From Actinostola sp. cb2023 (lineage: Eukaryota; Cnidaria; Anthozoa; Actiniaria; Actinostolidae): a DNA stretch of 64,000 nucleotides. Made by a program: the position numbers and the translations under genes. This document shows positions 21,747-32,126 of this stretch, piece after piece. A model generated the notes under the pieces. The model saw only the letters and a list, made by a program, of their open reading frames with translations. It had not been told where the DNA came from and did not search any database. Numbering within the stretch: the first letter of the stretch is position 1; every line of letters starts with the position of its first letter. The stretch is taken from contig JAUJYZ010000881.1 in NCBI GenBank assembly GCA_033675265.1, forward strand, positions 251,001 to 315,000. Reading direction: 5' to 3'.

Positions 21747-23171
21747 CAAGAGACCATAATACTAAGAGAGCGAATCTCGTACTGATGTGTGGCCCATGCT
21801 CGTGGCGCTAAATCTATTTTTAGTAAACCGGAAGGTGAGCACACTTCAGCGAAATCTGACTTCCGGCAGAAAAAACTCTTTCGGTAAAACGCCGGCTAGC
21901 TATGAATGTTGTTATTGCTGTTATCATAATGGTAAAATTAAAATTAAAACTCTTGCAACAAAGGACAAGACTGGAAGTAAAAAAACAAAAAAAACTGACT
22001 TCAAGTCCTAACTACGACTAGTCGTCGGTTTTTATTGCAAACTGGTTTTGAGAAACGACAACAATCAAGCGACAAGTTTTCAAACATCGCTAGGTAGAAA
22101 TAGCACACACTTTAATTTACAGTCGTTGGCGAAGAAAGAAAGATCTATACACGCTTACCTTCACCAATCTTGTTTGAATCACCCGTATTCGTATTAAAGC
22201 CGTGTTGACTCAGTTTCACTTTCAATCTCAGGTTGTTGTGTTGTGTTGTTGTTGTTGTTTTTTAACTCCTAAAACACTCCTAGTGATATACGAGCCACCA
22301 AACAGATCCAAAGAGATTCATAGTATGTGTTTCACTTTGAAGGAATAGTTTAGAAGATATTTTTCGTCTTTGAACGTGTTTTTGAAGCGGCTGTTCATCG
22401 TGCTATAAAACTGCGAAAACTCAAGGCCAAAAGCAAGCACATTTCTTTGTGAGTTGTGAAGCGAGGCCGAAGTTTCTTCTTTTTTCGTCGAATTCAGTAC
22501 TTTCAATCCATAAGTCATCGATTCCATCTTTTCTTGTGAATACTCTCTAATTGTTCAAAGCAATAAACGAAGAACTGGAAGTACAAATATCAGCGACAAT
22601 CAGCAGGCTTGTAGTTGTAGTTTTTGGTTTCCATGTTGAGTTGGTCAATCCCGACTCACCAAGGTGGTGATGTTTTTTTTTACTCTTTTCAAACTTTACA
22701 ACTCCTTTTCAAAGAAATCAATCCCTTACGGTGTTATATGAAGCCATTTCATGTAGAATAGCATAGGTTGAACGACACAATCGATCTAATTTCTTGTTTG
22801 AATTTGATTCCGCAGCAGATTTCTTATTTACATAAATGGCGGGAAGCCGCGGCGCGGCCGCGTTCAAAGATCGAAAATTCAAAAATGCTTTCAACTTTCA
22901 AAGCCGGACTGAAATTCACTGTCTTTACCGTAGCAGTTTTCAATTTACTGTCGTCTTTTGACATGAACGTTATCATCCCGAAATTTACGAGCTTTTAAGC
23001 TATGTTTTCTTGATTTTTTAAAGCGTTTTAGCGGAAGAGATTTTATCTGCCGGAAGTAAAATTTTACTGATGTGTGCTCACCTTCCGGTTTACTAAAAAT
23101 AGATTTAGCGCCACGAGCATATCCCAACCATCATTCCGCGCGATTCGCTCTCTTAGTATTATGGTCTCTTG
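21747..23171. mobile_element. 1.4-kb non-autonomous TIR element in segment A
   Basis: Ends CAAGAGACCATAATACTAAG and its inverse define a 1425-bp insert flanked by GTGAAAT at 21740-21746 and 23172-23178. The paralogous segments have the empty site at 34797-34803 and 43161-43167. Subterminal inverse pairing extends through TAGTAAACCGGAAGGTGAGC. No transposase is recognisable inside. CA termini with a 7-bp duplication would fit the P or Dada superfamilies, an inference only. Confidence 0.85.
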
Positions 23172-23178
23172 GTGAAAT

Positions 23179-23482
23179 CCATATCTCCGTTTCTCTCATT
23201 TGAATATTTCCCTTTCATAAAACTCTTTCAAATTATGTCAATCGCCTTGATTTAATTATTAATGAAATTTCATCCTGTCTTCTTTGGTTAACAACCGGTT
23301 TCGACATGGACGTATATGGGCTGTATTAAACATTGATGCCGATAAAGTTGCGCAACAGGATGCGTTGAATAAAAATTCACACTTCAGAATGTGTTTCATT
23401 TGACAGTGCGGCGCAAGCAAATGAGCTAATGTCGGCGAATTTCGTTACAAACTAAACTGATTTTAGGCACTCGAAGCGAAGC
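23179..23482 (+). promoter_or_regulatory. Conserved GPCR 5' flank, segment A
   Basis: This ~300 bp is strongly conserved upstream of the GPCRs in B (35359-35458 plus 36421-36585) and C (43340-43614), including GGGCTGTATTAAACATTGATG and TTCATTTGACAGTGCGGCGC. It probably holds the promoter and 5' UTR. No TATA box can be assigned with confidence. A TAA in frame upstream of the ATG in A (TAC in B and C) rules out a common upstream start. Confidence 0.5.
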
Positions 23483-24526
23483 ATGGCTCGATATAATCTG
23501 AATATTACAGTTCTTAAAGCTCCCTTGTCTAACGTGTCGAACTCGACGAAAGTACACATCTGTTTTTTGGACGCGTCGTTCTACCACGCTTTTGCATATG
23601 TGATCATCTTTGTTGTGTCGATGTTTGGGAACTCCATGACCGTTGCTGTCATCATCAAAGGAAAACTCGTAAGCAAGAATGCACATCTCTTCCTTCTGAA
23701 CATGGCCATCGCTGACTTGGTCGTCACGGTCGTCTACATGCCTAGAATGGTGGTGATGATGCTCTATGGAAACTCCTGGCTCGTTACTGGAACATTTGGA
23801 CTTGTTCTCTGCCGTACAGTACCTTTTCTGCACCATCTTGCTATCTTGGTGCCAGTCTTTACTATTCTGGGTGCCACATTTGATCGATTCTGTGCCATGG
23901 TGTTTCCACTTCGTAACATAATGACTCGAACTGTTACCAGAATCATCGTTGTTGCCACATGGCTCGTGTCAGCAATTCTGCGCTCTCCTTACCTCGTTAC
24001 ACCCATATTGAAACCAGCCATTGGCGCTTATCAGTGCGTATCGTCCCTTGGAACTCTCTTTGGTATTTTGTTACATGTTTACGCGAAACTTTTGCTGTCC
24101 GTATATTGCTCTTCTCTCTTTATCACCATCGTTTTGTACTCCATTACAATCTTCAAACTGAGAAGAAGCAAATCAATCGGAGCATCAAACGACGCGGTGC
24201 AAGTGAGAAAAGAGAAAGCCTCAATAAAGCTTTTCAAACTCTTCATCGCTGTGACAATCTGTTTTATCTGCTGTTGGTTTGTCTACTTTTTCGCCGATAT
24301 TTTCTGGAATCGACCGTTTCCTTGCGAGCTGAAGTTTTTCCGCTTCTTTCTGGCCCACAGCAACAGCGCCATCAATCCTTGTTTGCTTGCTGTATTTAAT
24401 GATCGTTATAGGAACGCATACAAACAGATTTGGATGAAAATTATTTCCCTCTGCACCAAATGTAATTCACAGCAGTCGCCATCATCGTCACCTAGCGTCG
24501 ATGAAACCGTAGTAACACCTTTTTAG
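23483..24526 (+). CDS. Class A (rhodopsin-like) GPCR, intact, 347 aa
   Basis: Single-exon seven-helix receptor for the plasma membrane, ligand unknown. The N terminus has glycosylation sequons NIT, NVS and NST. TM1 holds GNSMTVAV, TM2 NMAIADL with Asp, TM3 Cys plus the DRF box in place of DRY, TM4 a Trp, ECL2 the partner Cys (YQC), TM6 CFICCWFVYFF, lacking the usual CWxP proline, and TM7 NSAINPCLLAVF instead of NPxxY. The start is fixed by an in-frame TAA upstream. The 5' half matches segments B and C, while the 3' half matches the copies at 52.7 and 59.3 kb, so it appears recombinant. Such receptors resemble neuropeptide/amine-type class A branches expanded in cnidarians; the ligand class is inference. 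Confidence 0.93.
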   Translation: MARYNLNITVLKAPLSNVSNSTKVHICFLDASFYHAFAYVIIFVVSMFGNSMTVAVIIKGKLVSKNAHLFLLNMAIADLVVTVVYMPRMVVMMLYGNSWLVTGTFGLVLCRTVPFLHHLAILVPVFTILGATFDRFCAMVFPLRNIMTRTVTRIIVVATWLVSAILRSPYLVTPILKPAIGAYQCVSSLGTLFGILLHVYAKLLLSVYCSSLFITIVLYSITIFKLRRSKSIGASNDAVQVRKEKASIKLFKLFIAVTICFICCWFVYFFADIFWNRPFPCELKFFRFFLAHSNSAINPCLLAVFNDRYRNAYKQIWMKIISLCTKCNSQQSPSSSPSVDETVVTPF

Positions 24527-24533
24527 ATGACAA

Positions 24534-24608
24534 TAATAATAATAATAATAATAATGATAACTTTATTTCTGGAAACAAATTACAAATAATAATAATAATA
24601 ATAATAAT
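24534..24608 (+). repeat. AAT microsatellite between GPCR and truncated copy
   Basis: Two AAT runs separated by about 30 bp directly follow the stop codon. AAT tracts also follow the GPCRs at 53.7 and 59.7 kb, so this is part of the 3' flank of that receptor type. Confidence 0.9.
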
Positions 24609-24654
24609 GGCTTTTGTTATATACATACTGAGATTTACTCCGTAACACAAGTAA

Positions 24655-25265
24655 CTCCACTTCGTAACATAATGACTCGAACTGTTACTAGAATCATCGT
24701 TGTTGGCACATGGCTTCTGTCAGCAACTCTGCGCTCTCCTTACCTCATCACACCCATATTGAAAAGCGAATTTTGTAACACAAATTTTAAGGCTCTGTTT
24801 GGAGGCTACGTGCAGATTTACACCAGGACTTTGCTGTGTATTTATTGCTCGTCTCTAGTGTTAACCGTTGTGCTCTACACCATATTAATCATGAAACTAA
24901 AACGATCGAAGCCACCCGGCGCTTGCAGCAACGCTGCTCAAGCACGAAAAGAGAAAGCCTCGCGAAAGTTACTCCACATGTTACTCGTCATCACTGTGTG
25001 TTTTATTCTCTGCTGGTTTGTCTACTTCTTTGCCTTCGATATATTCAAGCGACCTCTGGATTGCTCGATTGGCTTCGTTCGTCTTTTTCTCGCTCATTGT
25101 AACAGTGCCATCAATCCATGCGTATTTGTGGTGTTCAACAATCGGTACAGGAACGGTTATAAACACTGCTTCTCCAAGGTGTTTCCAAGCTGTAAAGTAA
25201 ACTCGGAGCCTTATGCTGGCAGCGTTAGTAGCACTTTGAAACGTCGCACTTTTTCAAGTATATGA
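24655..25265 (+). pseudogene. 5'-truncated GPCR (TM4 to C tail)
   Basis: Begins at CCACTTCGTAACATAATGAC in intracellular loop 2 and is open to 25265. It encodes TM4-TM7 with GTWLLSATLRSPYL, CFILCWFVYFFAFDIF, NSAINPCVFVVF and the C tail. It lacks TM1-3, so it cannot form a receptor alone. It is nearly identical to the 3' halves of the GPCRs at 37.0-37.6 and 44.0-44.6 kb, whose purine-rich 3' flank it also shares. It is probably the displaced 3' half of segment A's original receptor. Confidence 0.88.
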
Positions 25266-26640
25266 CGTGACGCGAAGATGCAGCTGGGGAGATTCTGTGG
25301 AAGAGAACGTTAAAGACTGAGAAAGCCAAAGTAAATGGAAACAGCGAAAAAGAAATGAATAACAAGAAGGGGAAGAAATGGACACGAAATAGGACAAGAA
25401 AAGGAAAAAGAAACCCACGCACAGAAAAGGAAGAGAAAGGAAGATAGAAAAAGTGAATTGGAAGAAAAATATATAAAATAACCTTTATAAGACAATTCAG
25501 TAAAGCTGCTTACTAGATGATTATACCAAGAACAACAATGAAGAGAACAATTAAGAACCGAAAAAAAATGGAAAGAATTGCAAAGAAAAGAAGAAAAATG
25601 AAGGAAAACGAAGAAGAAGAAGAAAAAAACAAGAACACGGAAAAAGGGAAACGAAAAGAAAATGATAGAAAGAAAGAAAGAAAGAAAGAAAAAAGGAAGG
25701 AAAAAGAAATGTGAAAAAAGTTTTACAAGGAAAAAAGTGAAAAGAAAATAATAGAAAGAAAGAAAGGAAGTGGCAAAAGATAAAAACTGAAACATGTTTA
25801 CAAGAATTATAAACCTGCATGGATGATAGCACACCGTCAGCATGGGGTTCACAGGTGTCTATGAATAGACGATTAACCAACTTTCAAAAGAAGATATTAA
25901 AGACAAGGACGCACTATAAAAGTAGAGGTACCTAGGGTAAGTTCGTTGGATCTGTCAATCAAATCTACTGAGACGTCATAGGGAGAGGATCTCAAGAACT
26001 GCAAGCTCTATAATCAATCAAACTGAACAAGAAACTGTGGAAATAAGTACTAAAAACGCACATGGATAATTTTTGTTGTACAATTCACTATCACTTTTCA
26101 CTTTGGTAAAAATTATGGTACTTTGAATTGGAATCGTTAGCCGTTTTGAAGTCGCACGGCTCTAGTATTCTTATGCGTTAAAATTATCCTACAATTTCCC
26201 GCCAAGACATGGAAATGCCATTTGCGAATTAAATATACTCACAGCATAGGTTTTGAAGGTTGGCATTAGATTCCATCCCTCAAAATCGCCTTGGCCGACC
26301 AAACAATAGAACGAATATATTGTGTTACTGCATCGTTCTATTGTTTCATTAATCCGAGGTGGTTTTGATGGATGGAATCTAATGCCAACCGGTTTTAGAA
26401 ACCTTACCGGCCTTTACCAGAAAAGTACAGAGATGTACAAATGCTCGACACATTTACCTCATTGTCCGCCATATTGAAGCTCATTATTATTCAAGAATTG
26501 TGGGCGGAGCAATGCCCTTTTATAGTGCGTCCTCGTGTTTAAACGACAAAACTTATTACAGTTTGTTTGAAACAGATGTTACAGCTTTCGAGACAAAACA
26601 AATTATTCATTCCTCTAAGTACATAGTTTCAGATTTTTAG
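25266..26640 (+). repeat. GPCR 3' flank, segment A
   Basis: Collinear with 37618-39200 and, up to about 45235, with segment C. The first ~500 bp is GAAA-rich with only about four perfect GAAA units at 25668-25690. 26258-26390 is a short foldback (GGTTGGCATTAGATTCCATC and its inverse). Frames through the purine tract are compositional artefacts. Confidence 0.85.
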
Positions 26641-26684
26641 AAAATTATGATAAGATTGTAACTGAATTGATTAGAAAAAATATA

Positions 26685-26979
26685 TACACCTATTCCAAAA
26701 ATCGTTGTCCGGGCCGAAAGCAACAAGCAACAAGCTGACGACCGCAAAGGACTTTGGGACTTTCTCCTTATTCATTTATTCATCCGTAGACATTTTGACA
26801 ACATGCATTTTCAAATTGCCGAATAGTTCCAAATGATTGCTATTCAACTTCCGTAGGGATAACTTCTCCGCAAATACCACGGATAAATATATTAATTAGG
26901 AGATTCCCAAAGTCCTTTGTGGTCGTCAACTTGTTGCTTGTTGCTTTCGGCCCGGACAACGATATTTGGAATAGGTGTA
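26685..26979. mobile_element. Foldback MITE unique to segment A
   Basis: TACACCTATTCC with imperfect continuation through TTGTCCGGGCCGAAAGCAAC is inverted at the right end, and TATA-type sequence flanks both sides. The paralogous position in segment B (about 39250) lacks it. Confidence 0.8.
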
Positions 26980-27159
26980 TATTAAACGACAAAGCTTATT
27001 AAAGTTATTTTTTTTGGAACATATGTTACAGCTTTCGTGACAAAATAAAGTATTATTCATTCCGCTAAGATACATTTTACATAAATGGTTTCAAAATATT
27101 TTCAGATTTTTAGAAAATTATAATAAGATTGTAACAAATAAAAGGCTTTAAAAGTTTTT

Positions 27160-27360
27160 AACAAGTGTTCAAAACGTTTTCGACCATGAGCGGGGTTGTA
27201 ATACGTATTCCATATATGGTATGAGCGAATTGCGGCCCCTAACAAGCGAATAGAAGCACTAACAAGCGAATGGCGACCCATTTTTGTGGCTACTATCTCC
27301 ATATATGGAGATGTAGCCACTATGCTATCGAGTTGTAAGTCCGTCCGTAAGTAGTCCAAT
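27160..27360 (+). mobile_element. Penelope-type terminal sequence, right-facing copy
   Basis: GGGGTTGTAATACGTATTCC, followed by ATATATGG and GCGGCCCCTAACAAGCG, is shared in inverse orientation with 28855-28960. TCGACCAT before it is a remnant of the loop seen at 28962-28970. AACAAGCGAAT is tandemly repeated. Confidence 0.5.
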
Positions 27361-27973
27361 TTCCGGATAGTGTTCGGAATCGCACAGTGATCGGGATTCT
27401 TCGATCGACACCGAAGGCCTATGTCCGCTCGATGTTTCTTCGATGAACTTTTGTATTTTCGTGATTATCGAGTTCATTGGCGATAATTTTTGTGAATATC
27501 GAGTTTATCGGCGACAACATCGGCGCTCCACGACATGTTTCGAATTGTCGTAATCTCTCGTCTGGTTGTCGACTTATCGGTTATTCACGCGTTGGTTGAA
27601 GGCAAGTTTTCACTCTATATTATTTACTATGATTTTGTGCTATTTTGCACCATTAACCAGGAACAGTTTTCCAGCACTGGGTCAAGTGTTTGTTCGTAAA
27701 TATTTTTTCAGGTTTGTTGACGATCTCGGTGGAGATTTTCCAGCAGAAAGACGAGCACTTCAAAGTGTCTGTTTGGCGGCCATGGTCGAGTGATTACTGC
27801 ACCCCAACACGTCGATTGGCTCAGCGTCTACTGACAAATGTACTTTGACTTTCCTTCGTGATTCGGAAAACAAATAAACCCAGCAATGGCTTTATATCCA
27901 ATCAAATACTCCTGCTCGCTTATAAACCATACGTAGAAAACTCGAACTTATATAGCAAAATATTTTTAGCCCG
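27361..27973. other. Unassigned unique DNA
   Basis: Moderate GC with CG-rich words (GATTATCGAG and TTTATCGGCG repeats near 27460-27510). A short frame after TTTTTTCAG at 27713 reads FVDDLGGDFPAERRAL to a TGA at 27791, but nothing supports it as an exon. Confidence 0.4.
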
Positions 27974-27975
27974 GT

Positions 27976-28015
<40 letters not shown>
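27974..28015 (+). repeat. Poly(G) run of about 40 bases
   Basis: An almost uninterrupted G homopolymer at the start of a G-rich stretch. Its length is likely unreliable in any assembly. Confidence 0.9.
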
Positions 28016-28016
<1 letters not shown>

Positions 28017-28311
28017 GCCCGGGGAGGAGGGGTACTCCCTTTGTCCAAGTGGTAGGGGTGATCGGCGGTCGTGTTAGGGTTGGAAATATTTCCATGCAAT
28101 GAAATCTTACAAGAACTGGAACCTGCAATATTGTATTGTACCATATTATAGTAGCCACATGCACGCATTGCGGGCCTATTTTTTTATTTCCTAGGATTGG
28201 ACTTAGAATTTTTTGTCATCCAATTATTAAAACTTCTTAACCTTTTAAAACTGTATATCAAATCTGAAACTCGAATCATTGAAATTATCATGAAATTATC
28301 ACTTTATAGCC

Positions 28312-28755
28312 TGCCCCCCCATCCCTAACCCTAACCCCCCCCATCCCTAACCCTAACCCCCCCATCCCTAACCCTAACCCCCCCATCCCTAACCCTAACC
28401 CCCCCATCCCTAACCCTAACCCCCCCATCCCTAACCCTAACCCCCCCCCATCCCTAACCCTAACCCCCCCCATCCCTAACCCTAACCCCCCCCATCCCTA
28501 ACCCTAACCCCCCCCATCCCTAAACCTAACCCCCCCATCCCTAACCCTAACCCCCCCATCCCTAACCCTAACCCCCCCATCCCTAACCCCCCCATCCCTA
28601 ACCCTAACCCCCCCATCCCTAACCCTAACCCCCCATCCCTAACCCTAACCCCCCCCATCCCTAAACCCCCCCATCCCTAACCCTAACCCCCCCATCCCTA
28701 ACCCTAACCCCCCCATCCCTAACCCTAACCCCCCCCATCCCTAACCCTAACCCTC
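28312..28755 (+). repeat. CCCTAA-rich telomere-like minisatellite
   Basis: About 20 units of CATCCCTAACCCTAACCCCC with a variable C run. Each unit contains CCCTAACCCTAA, two telomere repeats (TTAGGG on the - strand). The regular spacer distinguishes it from a plain interstitial telomere. Confidence 0.93.
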
Positions 28756-28854
28756 CGCTTTAACGCACTTGACCACGAGGGATTACGCTGCCAAGCTCTG
28801 CATTTTTTCTAGCTTTTGAAAATATTTTGCATTGCAAATACCTATTAGCCAAAT

Positions 28855-28990
28855 TGGGGCCGCTATACGCTTGTTAGGGGCCGCTATACGCTTGTTAGGG
28901 GCCGCTATTCGCTTGCACGCTTTTACCATATATGGAATACGTATTACAACCCCATCTTTCGACCATTAGGTCATCTTCAGTGAATGAAGC
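28855..28990 (-). mobile_element. Penelope-type terminal sequence, left-facing copy
   Basis: Read on the - strand: CTGAAGA, a GACC/GGTC stem with a 4-base loop, GAAA, then GGGGTTGTAATACGTATTCC. This is the block order of a hammerhead-like Penelope terminal repeat. It is inverted relative to 27160-27360. CCGCTATACGCTTGTTAGGGG is tandemly repeated at 28860-28910. Confidence 0.5.
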
Positions 28991-29283
28991 GTTCAGTGTT
29001 CAGTATGCAGTTATGGTTTCTACGATATTCCCGAGGGGAACAGTTTGGCGATGAAACAAAGTACTTGTTTGTTTAAAGACGGTCTATGGAGGCTCATTAA
29101 CTGTCCTTCACAAATTCTCCGTTTGAACAGAGATGTTATTCTGCATAATATTGTCCACTTGAATGAGTGCGTGGGCTCTGTTACAAGGTGGCGTGCCGGT
29201 TCTGAGTTGTGGCGAGGGTTTTCATGTTCTTGTTTTCTTATTTCAAAGTTCCTCATAGTTTCACCAATATATACTTTATTTAA

Positions 29284-29423
29284 GGGTTAGAGACTGATGA
29301 GAGTGCTTTACCGGCAAATAGACGCTGTAGAATGAACGAGAATTATGAAGAATTTCGAGTTCATTCTACAGCCAGCAAGTGCGTGTATTTGCCGGTAAAG
29401 CACGAACTAGAAGTCTCTAACCC
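29284..29423. mobile_element. Foldback element with 10-bp perfect ends
   Basis: GGGTTAGAGACT at the left and AGTCTCTAACCC at the right pair, then GTGCTTTACCGGCAAATA and CTGTAGAATGAAC pair inside with their inverses. The left end contains CTGATGAG, discussed separately as a hammerhead-like coincidence. Confidence 0.8.
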
Positions 29424-29879
29424 ATTTATTATTCAAACTGAATACACTGCAGTTGTGAAATGTTCAAAATATAATTTTAATCACGGTAAATAAAGCAAAA
29501 ATATATTTAGCTAGATCTTCCGACGTTTCCGCTGGATATCTCCTCTACAACCATTCCAATTGTAACCATTCTACAAAGAAAACACGAATAAAGCATTTAT
29601 TTTTTTGTTTTTAAGTCATAACAAGGCAAGTTTCATTCATCATTTTTAAGCTCTGAGCTTCTTCACTCGACGAACAAGAACTGACTGATAGCCGACGGCA
29701 AAAGTGCTTGTTTTGAATAATAATTAGGTTCGTTTTTAGCCTTTCATCACTGAAACTCCACAACGAGTTTGACGAACAGTCGTTTTAGGCTGAGCACCTG
29801 CTATTATTTCGTCTATTTCCTCTTTAGCTAGCTGGTTAAACCTGTCTTTGTCAGGATCAACAGCCGCCATAACACCGCT
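29424..29879. other. Spacer without recognised feature
   Basis: AT-rich with no long frame. I see no RNA gene or transposon terminus. Confidence 0.4.
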
Positions 29880-30022
29880 GCATCAAATTTGCATATTGAG
29901 ATTTCAAACCTCTATAACTCATAAACGCAAGGTTCAAATCACAAAATACTGAACCCACCAACTTTGCAGCTAATATTGAATAGATTTTTAAAACAATTTC
30001 ACAGAGGTTAGTTCCACTTTAA
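29880..30022. mobile_element. Solo arm of the TTAAAGTG foldback family
   Basis: Matches the right arm of 39880-40318 (TTCAAACCTCTATAACTCAT, then CAAAATACTGAACCCACCAA) and keeps the end GTTAGTTCCACTTTAAG that the 40.3-kb copy has lost. Confidence 0.7.
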
Positions 30023-30047
30023 GAAGTTGAATGACTAAATCATAGAT

Positions 30048-30325
30048 TATATAGCTAATTGCATAATCGTTGTCGGGTTGAAAATCTTAAATCATAGAAG
30101 CTGAGACCGCAAGGATGGATGGGAAATCAGTTCATGAGCCACATTACATACAGATATATTCAATGTTCTCGTAGTTTTGAAGGTATTTTAACTAACATCC
30201 TACAAGTCTGGATAAAAAGGTCGATCATTTGACGGTGCTATTTGAGAGTTTAATTTCCCAGAATTCCTTTTGGTCATAGCTTTCATGATTTTCAACCCGA
30301 CAACGATTATGCAATTAGCTATATA
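30048..30325. mobile_element. Foldback MITE
   Basis: TATAGCTAATTGCATAATCG, then TTGTCGGGTTGAAAATC, is inverted exactly at 30285-30325. The spacer is about 200 bp. A related half-end lies near 57280 (GTTGTCGGGTTGAAA). Confidence 0.8.
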
Positions 30326-30484
30326 CTATTCTCACTGCATACATAATTGGCGCTGCACGGGAAAATAAGTAAAATAAATAAAACACCCACGTGCTTTATT
30401 CCGTGCTTCGTCGTAGTAATGCTTTGCGGTCCCTTGGTATAAATTCGGGTGTTTGGCTTGAAACTGGGCCATTTCACCGACGTT

Positions 30485-30701
30485 TGAATCTTCGGTTAGG
30501 AGTCTTTCGCCCCTGGCGGTGGTTGACGGAACTCTCTGCTCTCCTTTATCCTTGCTGTATTCCTGTTGCCATTGCGGTCGCGGTCGCTACCCATAACTTA
30601 TTCCCGTGCAATGCTGATGGGTATGCAGTGGGGATATATATTACTATACATAATTCATGATTGTCTAAGATCATCAAAGAACTCAACTTCGAATAACGAT
30701 T
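30485..30701 (+). repeat. Conserved 5' flank of satellite, segment B
   Basis: GGCGGTGGTTGACGGAACTC through CAACTTCGAATAACGATTGC recurs before array 3 (40362-40545). It thus defines the left border of the satellite-bearing repeat. The same border is absent before array 1. Confidence 0.85.
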
Positions 30702-31210
30702 GCCTCTTGATCGCTTTGTAGTATATCAAGGTAGATAATGGACCCTTTGTAGCTCACAGTCAGATCTGATATAACACTTGAATAATGACTAAACTGAACT
30801 GAACTGATTTTCAGGTAATTTTCTCTTGATCGCTTTGTAGTATATCAAGGTAGATAATGGATCCTTTGTAGCTCACAGTCAGATCTGATATAACACTTGA
30901 ATAATGACTGAACTGAACGACTGAACTGAACTGAACTAATTTTTAGTTAATTTTCTCTTGATCGCTTTGTAGTATATCAAGGTAGATAATGGATCCTTTG
31001 TAGCTCACAGTCAGATCTGATATAACACTTGAATAATGACTGAACTGAACGACTGAACTGAACTGAACTGATTTTTAGTTAATTGCCTCTTGATCGCTTT
31101 GTAGTATATCAAGGTAGATAATGGATCCTTTGTAGCTCACAGTCAGATCTGATATAACACTTGAATAATGACTGAACTGAACGACTGAACTGAACTGAAC
31201 TGATTTTTAG
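30702..31210 (+). repeat. Satellite array 2, left part (4 units)
   Basis: Same 112-137 bp unit as array 1, interrupted at 31210/32127 by a TIR element. Confidence 0.96.
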
Positions 31211-32126
31211 CATTACCAGAAATTACGGACATCTGACGTCACGGTATTAGTTTTCAGTACGATCGACATTTCAAAATGGCCGCTCAACAACACAAAGAAA
31301 TGTATGGGACTTCAAACATAATTTGAAATTTTGACATTTATACAGCTTTGAATTTTAGGTGCCGACATCCAGATGTAAAATATAGTCTTTATAACATATT
31401 CTGTGAACATTTTTGCACCGTTTAATTCAATCTACTGGACGCAAAATGGATCCAAAACAACAACGAATATTGACAATACATGCCCCTTAATTCGAGCGAA
31501 AAAGTGTTACCTGCATTACTTTCCGAGCTTTAAACTTTCGATGATTGCATGGATCCATCGGTGCCGACATCTCAAACATTGCCTCAACGCACAGTAAGTC
31601 TAAATCCGTCAAAATGATATGATTTCCATGATACAAAAGGCCGCAAACTACAAGTGAAAAAGCACTATTTCTCGGCGGCCTTGAGCAAACATCTGAGCTG
31701 TTGAATGTCCTGAAATCACCAAGAAATCACCCAAAATATAGCAATTTTCGCCGTTTGATTCGGCCATTTTACAAGAACTTAGTAGCCTGGTAGTTTTATG
31801 TGTGTATACTGCTGTTCAAAGAAGGTGAAGGCTCCTAAAAGCGGGAAATTCAAACTCATAGTTCATGGATTGGGTTTCCTGTGTTCTTTTTAAAATTTCG
31901 AAGTGCCAAGAGGAGTCGTTCGTACTCTGTGCCGAGCGTAAGCAAGCTCTTCAATATTAAATCTATCAACCACAACACAAACGCTTGGTATTTCTAAACA
32001 AACTTAGAGTAGTTTGGTTTTGATAAATTGATTTATTTTGATATAAATTCGAGGAGAATTTCGGACTGCCAGTAGACCGCTGGTCATAATATCGCGGGAT
32101 TAAAATGTCCGTAATTTCTGGTAATG
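31211..32126. mobile_element. 916-bp TIR element inside the satellite
   Basis: CATTACCAGAAATTACGGAC is inverted at the right end. The left flank ends TTTTTAG and the right flank resumes GTTAATT, so the satellite unit is restored on excision apart from one G. No transposase. A GGGTTTCCTGTG word lies near 31870. Confidence 0.9.
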
